From the NCBI GenBank assembly GCA_014529385.2, contig CM043968.1:4317001-4381000 (forward strand): DNA of 64,000 nt. Direction: 5' to 3'. This DNA comes from Adiantum capillus-veneris (Eukaryota; Streptophyta; Polypodiopsida; Polypodiales; Pteridaceae). A program made the position numbers and the translations under genes. Shown one piece after another: positions 46,020 through 58,300 of this stretch. Within the stretch, counting starts at the first letter, position 1. Each line of letters opens with the position of its first letter. The notes beneath the pieces were generated by a model that worked only from the letters and a program-made list of their open reading frames with translations, searched no databases and was not told the origin of the DNA.

Positions 46020-46311
46020 TTATTGCTTGTCATGTTGTGACAATTCGTTCACATCGAGCTCGATTGCCAAGATGGGTGAATCTTCCCGCATAGCCTCCTC
46101 ACTGCATGAAAAAATTATATGCAAAAAATTGATTTAGGTGTATTAGGTGCCGTTCCAGAAATTCGATATTCAAAATTAAGAATTCAGAAGAGTAAAACTG
46201 GTACCTGTTCATCACATGTGCATGGTCATCAGAGGAGCGACATGCATAAACAACTCTACCCACAATATTTTCCATGGGCAATTGCCCAAACGTCCTACTA
46301 TCTCCAGAGGT
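46020..46311 (-). CDS. Signal-peptidase-like (S26 family) gene, last two exons only
   Basis: Two minus-strand exons, 46311-46205 (107 nt, phase 0 in) and 46101-46020 (82 nt), have clean GT-AG borders (AACAG|GTACC ... CATGCAG|TGAGG). They join to give TSGDSRTFGQLPMENIVGRV and, after a few residues, HVMNSEEAMREDSPILAIEL, ending DVNELSQHDKQ and TAA. GDSRTFG followed by P..NI.GRV is box E of the S26 signal peptidase family; the catalytic Ser and Lys boxes would be in upstream exons. A plant S26-type peptidase cleaves leader peptides in an organelle or secretory membrane; which one is not decidable. The 5' exons are not found up to 64,000, so the preceding intron appears to exceed 17 kb of retroelements. 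The gene could also be a severed pseudogene. Confidence 0.7.
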
Positions 46312-46335
46312 CTGAACAGATTACACCAAAAAATT

Positions 46336-46336
<1 letters not shown>

Positions 46337-46373
<37 letters not shown>
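46337..46373 (+). repeat. (CT)n microsatellite
   Basis: Uninterrupted CT tract in the S26 intron, close to its last acceptor. On the gene's strand it reads (GA)n. Confidence 0.95.
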
Positions 46374-46375
<2 letters not shown>

Positions 46376-46376
46376 A

Positions 46377-46860
46377 AAAGAAGCTAAATTTTTATTACTT
46401 GAAAACCCCTCAGAACACCAGAATGGTGCCAATCCAGAGAGCAAGTACATGACTCTCATACATAGCGTGCTGAAAGGCTAAATTTAAAGAACCATATACA
46501 ACTTGCAGATGGGCAGAAACTCAAAACCTGAATTAACTGAAAAACGCCAGGGGAAAAAGCCTCCCCTAAAGAGAGTAACAAGTGTCCCGGCCAACGTAAG
46601 ATGACAACTGCCTCTGAAGGATAGACACTTCCCACCAGAAGTACATTCGGTGACGTAACTCCAAAATCCAAGATAAACAGAAGGCTATCAGCGAGAAAGG
46701 AAGATGGCAGCTGCTCAATGTCGGGCAGAAGCCCACCAACTAGTACCCAGTACCATCTGCAAGCACAGAGCAAGGGTAGCAATCGATGACAAAGATAATA
46801 AATAAGAAGCAACTGGCATCACTAAGAAAACCCCTGGGGAAGATCAAAAGAAAGAACCAT
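46377..46860 (-). mobile_element. Possible 3' end of a LINE, minus strand
   Basis: On the minus strand a GC-richer stretch (with TTGGTGGGCTTCTGCCCGAC, then CATTGAGCAG) runs into GGTGTTCTGAGGGGTTTTCA and an AATAAAAATTTA tail followed by TTTTT. This layout is common for LINE 3' ends. No RT or ribonuclease domain is visible, so the assignment is weak. It lies within the S26 intron. Confidence 0.35.
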
Positions 46861-47148
46861 CAGGGAACTAAACTAACGCTTTCAAGGAGGTCTCTTGCAC
46901 TGTAGAGGACAGTCCACTTGCTTAAGGTGGCTCCTCTAATCAAAAGTTTGTGGCTAGCTCCAAGGAGACAGTTTCAAAACTCCGAGCCCAACCAGAAAGA
47001 TATCTGCCAGTAGAGACCCTGGTAGAGAGACTAGAGCTCCAACCTGTTAGAGCTCTATGTTCACCTTCAAGATGCTTTCACTCTTGCTTACGGCTTTTCT
47101 CACGTGCGCTCAGGCCCTTGGTAGTGGGTTGGGCAAAATTGCGCTAAA

Positions 47149-47151
<3 letters not shown>

Positions 47152-47189
<38 letters not shown>
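47152..47189 (+). repeat. (CT)n microsatellite at the LINE 5' truncation point
   Basis: The CT tract ends exactly where LINE reverse-transcriptase homology begins (47190). Confidence 0.95.
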
Positions 47190-47191
<2 letters not shown>

Positions 47192-47654
47192 CAGCTGGGG
47201 TTCAGGAGTCTTTTCTACTCTTGACCATATCTTGACACTCAGAGCCATCATTGAGGAGGGCAGATCGCATCAGAGACGGATCTATTGTAGCTTTGTGGAC
47301 TTCCGCAAAGCATTTGACACAGTACCCAGAGCTAGATTGATGCGCAGATTACAGGAGATGGGAGTACCCACAGAGCTCATCTGGGGAGTTATGGCATTAT
47401 ACAGGTCAGTAGTGGGGCATGTACGTACCCCAAGGGGCCTTTCTATAGCGGTTCACTGCACTATTGGGGTGAAGCAGGGTTGCCCGCTCTCTCCTACTCT
47501 AATTGGTATGTATGTGGATGAGGTTTCTGACTACATTGAGAGAGCTGGGGATAGAGGTGCACAGCTGGCAGGGACATGGATTCCACTATTGTTATATGAT
47601 GATGATATTGTGTTGATCTCCGACTCTCCGGAGGGGATGCAACGTCACTTGGAT

Positions 47655-48222
47655 TGTCACAAAGTGATGACGTGGCGGACAGCAGAAACCCTAATTTCTG
47701 CCAGAAACCCTAAAATTCCTGCAAACCCTAATTTTTGCCAAAAACCCTAAATTCCGGAAATCGCGGAGGCGGATTATTAAAAAATATATATATATATATA
47801 TATATATATTTTTGGAAAATGATGAGCGACGCGAATTTTGCTTTTGCTTTTTTTTTAATAAAAAAAAAGAGAAAAGACTCTCTAAGAGAGAGAGAGAGAA
47901 CTGATGCTTTTGATTTTAAAAGCTTTTGGGGCTCTGCTTTTGGGCATCCCTTGTAACCTTTAAATTAGTGGTGAGGGCCTCACTTCTCAAAGCATCTGGA
48001 CGCAGAGTCTGAGAGTGAAACCCTAACCGCTCTCTTGTACTTTGATGATTGATTAATACAAAAAGAAATATCGAAAGGGGCGCCAGTCTTTGGGGCCAAT
48101 ATCTCTAGGCACGGAACTCCGCCGGGCCAGTGCAAATCTATTGTGATCTGTGAATTGTTTTGAAGTGGTTATTTGGTGCTGTCGCGGTTGATTCTTGACT
48201 TGGAGTGTCCAAGTTTGTTACA
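47655..48222 (+). repeat. 5' LTR with four telo-box motifs
   Basis: The sequence runs TGTCACAAAGTG ... TTGTTACA. Four AAACCCTAA motifs lie at 47686, 47705, 47723 and 47742, spaced 18-19 bp, and a further AAACCCTAA lies near 48,019. The 3' LTR has lost one unit, which explains its 21-bp shorter length. Confidence 0.95.
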
Positions 48223-48223
48223 G

Positions 48224-48235
48224 TGGTATCAGAGC
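48224..48235 (+). other. Primer binding site, initiator tRNA-Met
   Basis: TGGTATCAGAGC, one base after the LTR, is the standard plant site complementary to the 3' end of initiator tRNA-Met. Confidence 0.95.
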
Positions 48236-48294
48236 ACGGCCGATTTCTCTTTTACGGGAAATCCGATCCCCGAAATTTTTTTTCCGCGGCACCT

Positions 48295-49866
48295 ATGGCT
48301 TCAGGCAATGATCAGTCGACTCCCTCTGCATCTGGAGATGCGGGCTGGGATCACAACGAAGATTCAGACAGAGAGTATGGCCCGCCTTGGCCTACTTAGG
48401 CGGAGCGGCGAGAGATAGAGCGTCGCCAGTTGATCAGCGATGCAACAATGATGATGCTCAATTTTGCCAAGGACCCGAAGATGGCAAAATATATGAACCA
48501 GACCTCTTTGAAAGAGCTACAGACGGAGTGGCAGAGAACCACAACACCACTCCCGAAACCCGCTCTCAAGAAACCTTCTGCCTCCAAGAAATATACGGAG
48601 AAGGAACTGGAGAACGTGGTTGATGCACGGATTGCTCAGCTTTTCGACGTGCAAAAGAAAGGCAAAAAGCACGGCAAAAAGCAAAACAAAGGTACTGACT
48701 TCCCGGGATATTTGGGTCGTCAGTCGACATTCGACAAAGCAAAGAAACGGAAGAAGCGTGTTCGATTTGAAGGAGTACCCAGTTCTTCTTCTTCTTCTTC
48801 TGACAGTTCTTCTAGCTCCTCGGATTAGAGCGAAGAAGACAGAAAAAAGCAAAAAGCGAAGCAAGACACAAAGCTTCGGAACGGGCAAGAAAAAGGCAAA
48901 GAAGGCTACATCTCGCCCAGAGACTGACAGTTCTACTGAGGACTCGTCTACAGACAGCTCAGATTCCGATGACGGAAAGTTTTATGCGAACAAGAAGAAT
49001 TTTTACAAAGCCAACCAGTATGACTTTCTCGAAGATAAAAGCAAGAAAGTCCGAGAGTTTAAGGAAGGTGGCCACTCGATCAAGTTTGATACTTTTCAGG
49101 ATACTCAGATGCTTCGAAGGCTTTGTCTTTTATACAGCAGTTTGACATCGCTTTCACGGGAGGACGCTATTCAGAGCACTCCAAGATTCGGAGAGCTGCC
49201 TCTTACTTTGAGGGGAATGCTCGTACTTGGTGGTCCACGCTTCTATTAAGCAAGACTGTGCCAGTTACATGGCTGAAATTCAAGAGGCTTTTTATTTCTT
49301 CTTGGTTGACTCAAGAGTTTGAGCGAGATATACGAGCTGCTTGGAACCATCTCCGGATGACCAAGAGCGATACAGTGAATTCTTATTGTGAAAGATTCTG
49401 GAGCTCTTTTCTACCCGCCTCTTCATTCAAGAAGATCTCGTTCAGAGAATAGATTGAGCGGTTTACCTTGGGTCTACCTACAGAGATCCGAGATCACTGC
49501 TTGGAACTGAAGTCGGCTTCTATTCAGGAGTTGATGAGTCATGCGAAGCGGGGCTTTGCCATTCACTATAGTAGTCTGACATACCCCACAGATGAGGCCA
49601 TGACACAACGAGCCGAACAGACTTCTGGGAATGAAAGTAGAATGAAAAAGAGCAACCCAGAGGAAAAAAAAAAGGATGCACGACCCAAGCTTACTCCTGA
49701 GGAGAGAGCTCGCTTCATCAGAGAGGGGAAGTGCTTTGGATGCGGGGAACATGGACATATTTCCGCGAAGTGCCCTGATACGGCACAGAAAGAACAGCAT
49801 GATAAAAACGACGACAGGTCTGAGAGTTCGAGAGCAACTGAGGAATGTGGCAGAAAAGGCAGATAG
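48295..49866 (+). pseudogene. Gypsy gag, interrupted
   Basis: The frame starts at ATG 48295 (MASGNDQSTPSASGDAGWDH) and is cut by TAG at 48397, TAG at 48826 and TAG at 49450, with a frame excursion between about 48,850 and 49,110. The capsid signature is ASYFEGNARTWWSTLLLSK, then FISSWLTQEFERDIRAAWNH. A single CCHC knuckle CFGCGEHGHISAKC lies at 49732-49773. A Ser-rich acidic tract follows a Lys-rich stretch near 48,650-48,830. The homologous gag at 58966 lacks the first stop but has others. Confidence 0.88.
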
Positions 49867-49971
49867 AAAAGCAGAACTGGTACCACATGGCGTGGGACCT
49901 GCACCGAATCTAATGAATGAAAGTACAAACTTTACCGCTTTCGGGGCAAAGCGAAGGATCAGGAAGCTCTT

Positions 49972-52029
49972 TTGAAGGAGCCAAGGCCAACTTCTTTTCA
50001 CTTGGAATTGGCGGCTCGATTTGGAACTACGCCCGACAGACTGACGCCACAGGCGGAGGTAGTTCGATTGGCACCCGGATGGGACTGGCCCGATTTGAGG
50101 AATGTCCATGAAGTTAGAAGCTTCTTGGGACTGTGTTCGTACTACAGGCGGTTCATACGAAAATTTGCAGAGGTTGCTTCCCCTTTGCATACCTTGACAC
50201 AGAAAGGAGTACCTTTTTCGTGGGGACCCACAGAGGTGACTGCCTTTCAGATGTTGAAAGAGAAATTCACTACAGGACCAGATTTGACTTTGCCGGACTT
50301 GCAAAAGTCATTTGAAGTATTTTGTGATGCTTGTGGTCGTAGTCTGGGTACGGTCTTGATGCAAGAAGGCCATGTCATAGCTTACGAGAGCCGTTTGTTC
50401 TCTAGGCCGGAGATGACAGCACAGATCTAGGGAAAGAGCTTTTGGCGGTTATCCATGCTCTTACTCAATGGCGGCATTACCTACTCGGAGCGGATTTTAC
50501 TGTCTTTACAAACCATCAGAGTTTGCGCTACTTCTTGTCACAGAAGCAGCTTTCGGAAAAGCAGATGCGGTGGGTGAACATCTTGTCACAGTTCCACTTC
50601 CAGATTGTCCATGTGCAGGGACAGAAGAATGTGGTGGCAGATGCTTTGTCTCGGAAACCGTTGGTTTTGGCTATTTCCGCGATACATCATAGGAGCTTCG
50701 AGGATATGGTCGATCAGTATGCCACAGATACAGGTTTTGCAGATATTTTCACACGGATACGGGATGGGGAGACAGTAGCTGGATACACCCTTTGGGAAGG
50801 CTACTTGATGAAAAAGACTATGTTGTGAGTTACACAGCCGTTGAGGGAAAAGGTTATGACTGATTGCCACTGTCCACCTTTTACGGGTCACCGCGGCATT
50901 GCTACCACCATGAAAGGGATAGAGAGATTTCTTTTGGCGGAGACTGAAGAAGGATGTGGAAGAGTTTGTGCGCAGTTGCTTGGTATGCCAGAAGGTCAAG
51001 TTTGACAGGCATAAGGCACAGGGATTGTTACAGCCTTTACCCATACCCACCCGCCCCTGGGAAAATATTGAAATGGATTTCATTTTTTTTGATCTTCCGA
51101 GAATACAGAATGATCACGATGATTTTCCGATTACATGGCACGTCTGAGACGATTGTCTCCGACATAGACCCCAGATTTATGAGTTGGTTTTGGAAGGCAA
51201 TTTGGGAGAACATTGGCACGTAGTTGCAGTTCTCGTCATCGTTCCACTTGCAGACTGACGGGCAATTTGAGATTGCCAATTCAGTGATTTTAGATTTATT
51301 GAAGTCTTGTATCTCGCATCAGAAGACTCAATGGAAAAAGAACTTACCTTTGGTGGAATTTGCCTACAATAACACGATACACTCTTCGACGGGGAAGACG
51401 CCATGAGAGATTGTTGAAATTGCTGCGAAGGTTCCATCCTTCCTGAGCACGAAAGATTAGAAATTTGAAGCGGATGAATATTTGCGAGATTTGGATACGG
51501 CTTTTGCCAAGGTTCGCGAGACTTTACAGAAGTCTCAAGAACGACAGAAAAAGGCAGCGGATCGCCATCGTCGCGACTGGAAACTGAAGGAGGATGATTG
51601 GGTGCTCTTACTTTTGAGAAGGCACGCCTAAGAAAGAAAAAGGGAAAGGAGAGGCTTTTTCCAAAGCTTAGTATGTGATACTACGGACCTTTCCAGATCA
51701 TTGACAAGATAAATGATGTCTCCTTCCGATTGGAACTGCCAGATACTTGGAGGATTCATAATGCATTGCATGTGAGTCTCTTGAAACCTGTTAAGGGTGA
51801 TGTGCCTGATGATGGGGAGCCTGATGAGCAACCCAAAGTGGAAGAAAACGAGGAGATCCTTGTTCCTGAACAGATTTTGGCACATAATGATACGAAGAAA
51901 GGTAAAGTCCGAAGGCGGTTCTTGGTTAAGTTCAAGAACTTTCCTGCATTTGATGCGAAGTGGATGGAGGAGGAGGACCTAGCAGATACTCCGCGGATTG
52001 TGAAACTTTACCTCGATGTTTTGGTTTAG
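49972..52029 (+). pseudogene. Gypsy pol remnant: fused protease/RNase H, then integrase
   Basis: Protease-like sequence (LELAARFGTTPDRLTPQAEV) passes directly into the end of RT (WDWPDLRNVHEVRSFLGLCS, then YYRRFIRKFAEVASPLHTL), so about 1.1 kb covering most of protease and all RT catalytic motifs is missing compared with the copy at 60.6-62 kb. RNase H and the connection follow (HYLLGADFTVFTNHQSLRYF; KNVVADALSRKP), then the integrase zinc region near 50,870-51,010, a frameshifted core (LPLVEFAYNNTIHSSTGKTP), and the C-terminus WRIHNALHVSLLKPVKGDVP...[12 protein letters not shown]. Many stops. Confidence 0.88.
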
Positions 52030-52634
52030 CATAGTCTACTCCAAACGGAACCCAGAATTTAGCTTGGCCGGAGATCTGGTGCAGTGGGATGCACAAGAGG
52101 GGAGTCACTCCACTCCTTTGTCAACAGATGCCTCGATTTTGATACTAAAGTCACTGATGTCTCTTTGAGCTTCAGGGATACTGAGAGCTGACAGTATTCT
52201 GCTGGATGACTTTATGAAATGGAATTCCTGATTATGATACTGATTTGTTCTTGACTTCTTGTGAGTGCAGGAACTGATAGCCGAAATGACTGCAGCATTT
52301 TGGTCTGATTGATCTCGAATAGACATGGTTGCAATAGGGGTTAGTCAATCGGACATCGATGAGGTCCCGATTGGACCTAGATGTGATTGCTAGCTACATT
52401 GCCGATAAATCATGGTCTAAGATCCGAATGAATGTTGAATGTCATGTGATGTCCTGTGATGTTTGGTGATGTCCTGTGATGTCGTGTGACGTGACTGTCG
52501 ATTTTGTACATGTGCTAGATGTGTGTTCCTAGTACGTAGGTACTAACAGTCACTGTCTGCTAAGACGGTTTATGGCTTTTGTCGGTTTTGCAGGCGTAAT
52601 CGCGGTCGATTACAATGCTTTCAAGAGGGGGGTA
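52030..52634 (+). other. 3' untranslated region and polypurine tract of the gypsy element
   Basis: Noncoding sequence follows pol. GATGTCCTGTGATGT-type short repeats occur at about 52,447-52,492. It ends in a polypurine tract TTTCAAGAGGGGGGTA directly before the 3' LTR. Confidence 0.75.
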
Positions 52635-53181
52635 TGTCACAAAGTGATGACGTGGCGGACAGCAGAAACCCTAAAATTCTTGCAAACCCTAATTTTTGCC
52701 AAAAACCCTAAATTCCGGAAATCGCGGAGGGGGATTATTAAAAAAAAAAAAAAATTTTTTTTTTTTTTGGGAAAATGATGAGCGACGCGAATTTTGCTTT
52801 TGCTTTTTTAAAAAAAAAAAAAAAGAGAAAAGACTCTAAGAGAGAGAGAACTGATGCTTTTGATTTTAAAAGCTTTTGGGGCTCTGCTTTTGGGCATCCC
52901 TGGCATCCCTTGTAACCTTTAAATTAGTGGTGAGGGCCTCACTTCTCAAAGCATCTGGACGCAGAGTCTGAGAGTGAAACCCTAACCGCTCTCTTGTACT
53001 TTGATGATTGATTAATACAAAAAGAAATATCGAAAGGGGCGCCAGTCTTTGGGGCCAATATCTCTAGGCACGGAACTCCGCCGGGCCAGTGCAAATCTAT
53101 TGTGATCTGTGAATTGTTTTGAAGTGGTTATTTGGTGCTGTCGCGGTTGATTCTTGACTTGGAGTGTCCAAGTTTGTTACA
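52635..53181 (+). repeat. 3' LTR with three telo-box motifs
   Basis: Near-identical to the 5' LTR. AAACCCTAA motifs at 52666, 52684 and 52703. A homopolymer A/T stretch near 52,739-52,770 replaces the (TA)n of the 5' LTR. Confidence 0.95.
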
Positions 53182-54864
53182 TGGATGCTTTGCATATGTT
53201 CGCCCAGGAAAGTGGTTTGTCTGTAAACCTTGGTAAAACTAAGGTCATGGTATTTAATACCACCCCGCAGTGGATCAGGAGGTCAGCGCCCGCATTCACA
53301 TACAGCCAGGAGAGAGTGGAGTATACAGATGCTTACACCTACCTTGGAGTGGTTTTCAGTGGACCAACATTTTCATTGAGGAGAGCAGCAGAGACTAGAC
53401 TGACTAGAGCCCACGCAGCGTTGGGTAGATTGGGGAGGATGTGTTCACATGTTCAATTTCAGGAGCCTTGGACGAAGCTCTGGCTCTTTGACACTTTGGT
53501 GGCTTCTGCATTGCTCTATGGAGCTGAGATTTGGGGACCGTCCTTGGACCATCACGGGAGGACAGGTCGCACGGATGGATGGGGGGACATGGAGAAGCCA
53601 TTAGTCTCTATGATCTTGCGGCTCATTAGAGCTGAGGCTTCAGTACCACGTGCCATTATCCGGGCAGAGCTAGCTGCCCCCCCATTAGTTGTGGAGGCGT
53701 TGACCAGATCTGTCTCCTTCATACACCGCATGTGGGAACTTCCCAGAGACAGATATGCCCGCCTTGCACTTGAGTCCTCTCGACAGTTGGCCAGGCAGGG
53801 AGATACAGCATGCTGGTATGGGGAGATGATATCATGGTTTCAGGCGCATGGGTTCAGCATGGACAAACTGCCCCCCTTCCAATACTCACTAGATGCACCC
53901 TCTCTGACTCTTACACAGTCCGAGATCACCAGGCTCATCCACCAGGACATGACTCAGCTAGACACCAGGAGGACATGGATACAGCCAACACACGAGTTGG
54001 GCACGAAGATGGCTTTCAGCATCTTCTCCAGCTTACAGAGGACGGTTTTGTGACGAGGTCCAGATACATGGACACCCACTTGTCTCATGGGATACGATGT
54101 GCCATTGGCCACATACGCACATCTTCACACCAGCTACGGATCGAGACTGGGAGATACAGTGAAGTACTGGAAGAGGCCAGGACATGCCTCCTATGTGACA
54201 TGGAGCCTGAGACAGAGTTGCACTACACATGCCACTGCCCCGTCTACTACGAGGTACGTGGCCGCTTCCGCTGCTTGTTCAAAGAGGGCTTTGGACCACT
54301 CTCTAGAGTCATGCGGTACGAGGATTAGAGACGCTTGGGTCTGTTTTTGCTCGAGCTCGCAGACACAGAGAGAGCCTCATGAGGGGAGAGGCTAGCCAGT
54401 CTCAAAGACGGATCACAGACTTCTTTAGAGCAGATACTGGACACCCGAAGGAGCTACCACCACAGGAGAGCTCTTCACCTCACACCAGAGGCACACTGAT
54501 CGACCGAGCAACCGAGTTAGGGAGATCCAAACGCCCACGACTGCGGAGGACTACAGAACATATACGGAGGCTGCATCAGAGGATTCGGATCACTTTGGCC
54601 CGACATGCACGACACCCGGTTAGGCTATTGACCATAGAGGAGATTGATGAGATCCGCCAGCGACGACCGATGCTGGATCTTTTGTGATTTAGCTATCCCA
54701 CCTAGCTGCTTAGCTCACATCTAGCAATCTAAGATTCCATCGTATTTTTTTCTGCCATTTTTTGTTACTCTGACTTTGTATCAGATCCACCACATTGTAA
54801 CTTTCTGGTTTTATAGGTCACTTTGGCCTTTTGAAGACGTTAATATTACATTTCATTTCATTTC

Positions 54865-55307
<443 letters not shown>

Positions 55308-58300
55308 AACAAACTGATAACGTTGGTGCAGCCAAAGTTGGTCGAAGCTAGGAGATGGTCTATGCCAGGCAAAGGCGGCAGTCGAGTGCAGTGCAGAAGG
55401 CTAGGGCAGGTGCCAAGGCCCTAGGCAGCCAAAGGGTAGCAGAAATGTATGCTTAAAGCGGCTTTTTAGGCCAAAAGTCATGCGGGATGGTCCAGATGGG
55501 ATGGCACGTGAAGGTATCCGAAATGCCAAGTCAGTGTCCTAAAATGTAGTTTTCAGTGTGCTCTAGAAGCTGGTCCAGACGGCTCGTCAAACAAAGCCCC
55601 GGTTCTCAAGATAGAGCGTGAAGCAAATCCCCGACGGATAGGGCAGCTGGGGACAAGTGGCCCGGGCTGATGTCAGTAGCAAGGGTAGTGTGACATGCTA
55701 TCAATGTGGCATGAAAGGTCACAAGAAACCTGATTGCAGGTACTATAAGGCAGAATTGGAAAGGAAGAAGAACGGTGGAGACAAAAAGAAAGAGAAGAAG
55801 GAGATCAAGACAGATGCACACGATAGTCCAAAGGACAAAGAGAAGGCCAATGTGGTCTCTAGTGTTGTTATTGAGGAGCTGTCAGATGTTGAAGACATCT
55901 TATGTGCCACTTTGTCAACTGATGATGCTCATAAGTCTGATGCCTCTCTCAATGTTCATACACAGGATATGCAGATCACCAAGAGTGATCTAATTGATGC
56001 TTTATTGATTGTTAATGATGCATTATCCCAGACTTGGATAGTTGATTCCATGTGATTCCTATCAAGGAGTGCTTTTTTACTTTTGTTGCAGCAGCCATGG
56101 CCATGTTTACCTTGGAAACAATCATGCATGTTCCATTGAGGGTATTCGCACCCTGCATCTTTCTATAGATGACACAAATGAGCTTGTCTTGCATGATGTT
56201 AGATATGTGCAAAGAATCAAGAAGAGTCTGCTTTCTGTTGGTCAGATGGATATGCATGGTTACAGCATTTTGTTTGAGAGAGGATCATGGAAGATGACAA
56301 AAGGCTCAAGGTTGATTGTAAAAAGGTACAAAGAAAGGGACACTTTACTGCTTGCATGGAAAGGCCTTGTTGGGCAAATTTATTGCTTTGGCTGAAATTA
56401 ACTCACATATGGAGTTGTGGCATAAGAGGCTTGGCCATATGAGCCAAAAAGGCCTTACTAAGCTTTGTAATTTGAACAAGCTTGATGCTAAAGGCACAAA
56501 GCTTGATTTTTGTAATGAATGTCAATATGGCAAGCAAGAGAAAAGTTCTTATTACTCCCGTGTCTCTCGCAAATCTAATGTGCTTGATCTTGTACATTCT
56601 GATGTTTGTAGCATGCCCACTAAATCCATGGGGGGTGCACATTATTTTGTCTCTTTCGTTGATGATCATTCTAGAAAAATCTGGGTTCATTTGCTCAAAT
56701 CTAAGGATGAAGCCTTTGCCGTGTTTAAGAAATTTCGTGCATTTGTGACCACCTAGACAGGTAAAAAGCTGAAATGCTTACGTACGGATAATGGGGGTGA
56801 GTTCACAAGTGGTGAATTTAACAAATTTTGTGAAAATTTGGGCATTAAGAGGGAGCTTACTGTTCCATACAACCCCTCTTCTAATGGTGTGGCTGAAAGA
56901 TACAATAGGACTTTATGTGAGAGGGTGAGATGCATGTTGTCCACAGCTAATCTCCCTCATGGATTTTGGGGAGAAGCTCTAAAAACTGCAGTGCATATAT
57001 GTAATCGATCCCCTCTAATGTCTTTGAAAGGTGACATCCTTGAAGAGGTTTGGTCTGGTAAACCTGCTTCATATGATCACTTACGCGTCTTTGGTTGCGA
57101 AGCGTTTGTGCATGTAAGACCTGAGTTTAGGAGTAAGCTGGATGCAAAGTCCATTAAAGGCCTCTTCATGGGATACGGTGAAGAAGGTGAAATGGACTAC
57201 AGAATTTGGTTACCTCAACTCAAAAAGGTTGTACGCAGTCGGGATGTTGTTTTTAATGAGGCAAGGCTGCTTAAAAACAATTGTGCCTCTAATAGTGACC
57301 ATAAGAAGGTCAAATTTCAGCATGTACAACCACCTATTAGGCCTAATTTTGACCCTCGGGATGCACCACATATGGCTAAAAATGTTGATGAATCAGTGGT
57401 GTTTGAGCCAGATGACGTTGGACAACAAAATGAGGCTCCTGAAGGGCATGTGCAGCCACATAACAATACTGAAAACAGGGCTGAAAATGATGTACAACAG
57501 CCCTTTGTTGATGATATCATTGTTCCACCTGATGTAGACCCATTTCCAGATAATGTGGATCATTGGGTGAGGCGTTCTACTTGTCCAAGGCAGAATGTGA
57601 GTAGATATGATCCCTCTTTGCATTATATTCTCCTGACAGATGAGGGTGAACCTCTTACTTATAAAGAGGCTAAGTCATGTGAGTCAAGTAATAAGTGGGA
57701 GCTTGCAATGCAAGAGGAAATGAAATCCTTGTATGCAAATGATACTTGGGATCTTGTGCCATTGCCTAAAGGGAGAAAGGCTCTTCCTAACAAATGGGTA
57801 TACAAGATTAAGATTGTGGATGAAAAACCCAAGTACAAGGCAAGATTGGTTGCAAAAGGATATGCACAGAAAGAAGGAATTGATTTTCAAGAAATCTTCT
57901 CTCTTGTTGTAAAGCTTACAACTTTACGTGTCCTTTTTGCTCTCGTTGCCGTGCTTGATTTGGAATTGAATCAAATGGATGTAAAGAAAACGTTTTTGCA
58001 TGGTGACATTGAAGAGGACATATACATGAAACAACCTGAAGGTTTTGTAGTTCCTACACGTGAGGAACTTGTATGCGAACTGAAAAGGGCTCTGTATGGT
58101 TTGAGACAATCATCATGGCAGTGGTATAAGAAGTTTGACACTTTTATGCTGTCTCAAGGCTTTAAACGCAACCATGCAGATCATTGTTTGTATACGAAAA
58201 GGGATGAAGATGGTAGTCCCATCATACTTGTTCTCTATGTTGATGACATGCTGCTTGCCGAGAAACATAAGACTAGTCTTGATGCTCTGAAACGTAAGCT

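Larger units (their letters stand above)
47655..53181 (+). mobile_element. Gypsy LTR retrotransposon, 5,527 bp, internally deleted, TSD TGGAT
   Basis: LTRs at 47655-48222 (568 bp) and 52635-53181 (547 bp) start TGTCACAAAG and end TGTTACA. The 5-bp TGGAT at 47650-47654 and 53182-53186 is the target duplication. A primer site TGGTATCAGAGC (48224-48235) and a polypurine tract (about 52620-52634) complete the structure. The interior has a gag with knuckle and parts of pol in plus orientation, but most of protease and RT is deleted. The C-terminal integrase extension looks chromodomain-like (KWMEEEDLAD). Confidence 0.96.
47190..54690 (+). mobile_element. LINE (non-LTR retrotransposon), 5'-truncated and split by a gypsy insertion
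   Basis: Segment 47190-47654 encodes an RT palm: YCSFVDFRKAFDTVPRARLM, GVKQGCPLSPTLIGMYVDEV, LLYDDDIVLISDSPEGMQRH. Segment 53187-54690 continues ALHMFAQESGLSVNLGKTKV, TYLGVVFSG, then after a frameshift near 54,040 a C-terminal Cys/His finger (CLLCDMEPETELHYTCHC). Removing the inserted element (47655-53181 plus one TSD copy) joins ...RHLD to ALHM in frame, showing that the gypsy element entered an existing LINE. The usual (F/Y)-x-D-D is YDDD here. The endonuclease domain is absent. A further open stretch (54379-54687) may be a C-terminal extension. Confidence 0.9.

Noticed and set aside
46456-46812. 118-codon minus-strand frame in the S26 intron as an upstream S26 exon
   Set aside because: No S26 box residues, hydrophobic low-information sequence, and a LINE-like tail follows it. 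Listed instead as a possible LINE 3' end.
48224-48235. tRNA gene for initiator Met
   Set aside because: Only the 12-nt complement to a tRNA 3' end is present, at an LTR edge. It is a primer site, and no tRNA cloverleaf was found in the window.
49474-50304. 276-codon minus-strand frame across the gypsy gag-pol
   Set aside because: Antisense to recognisable gag and pol. No independent domain.
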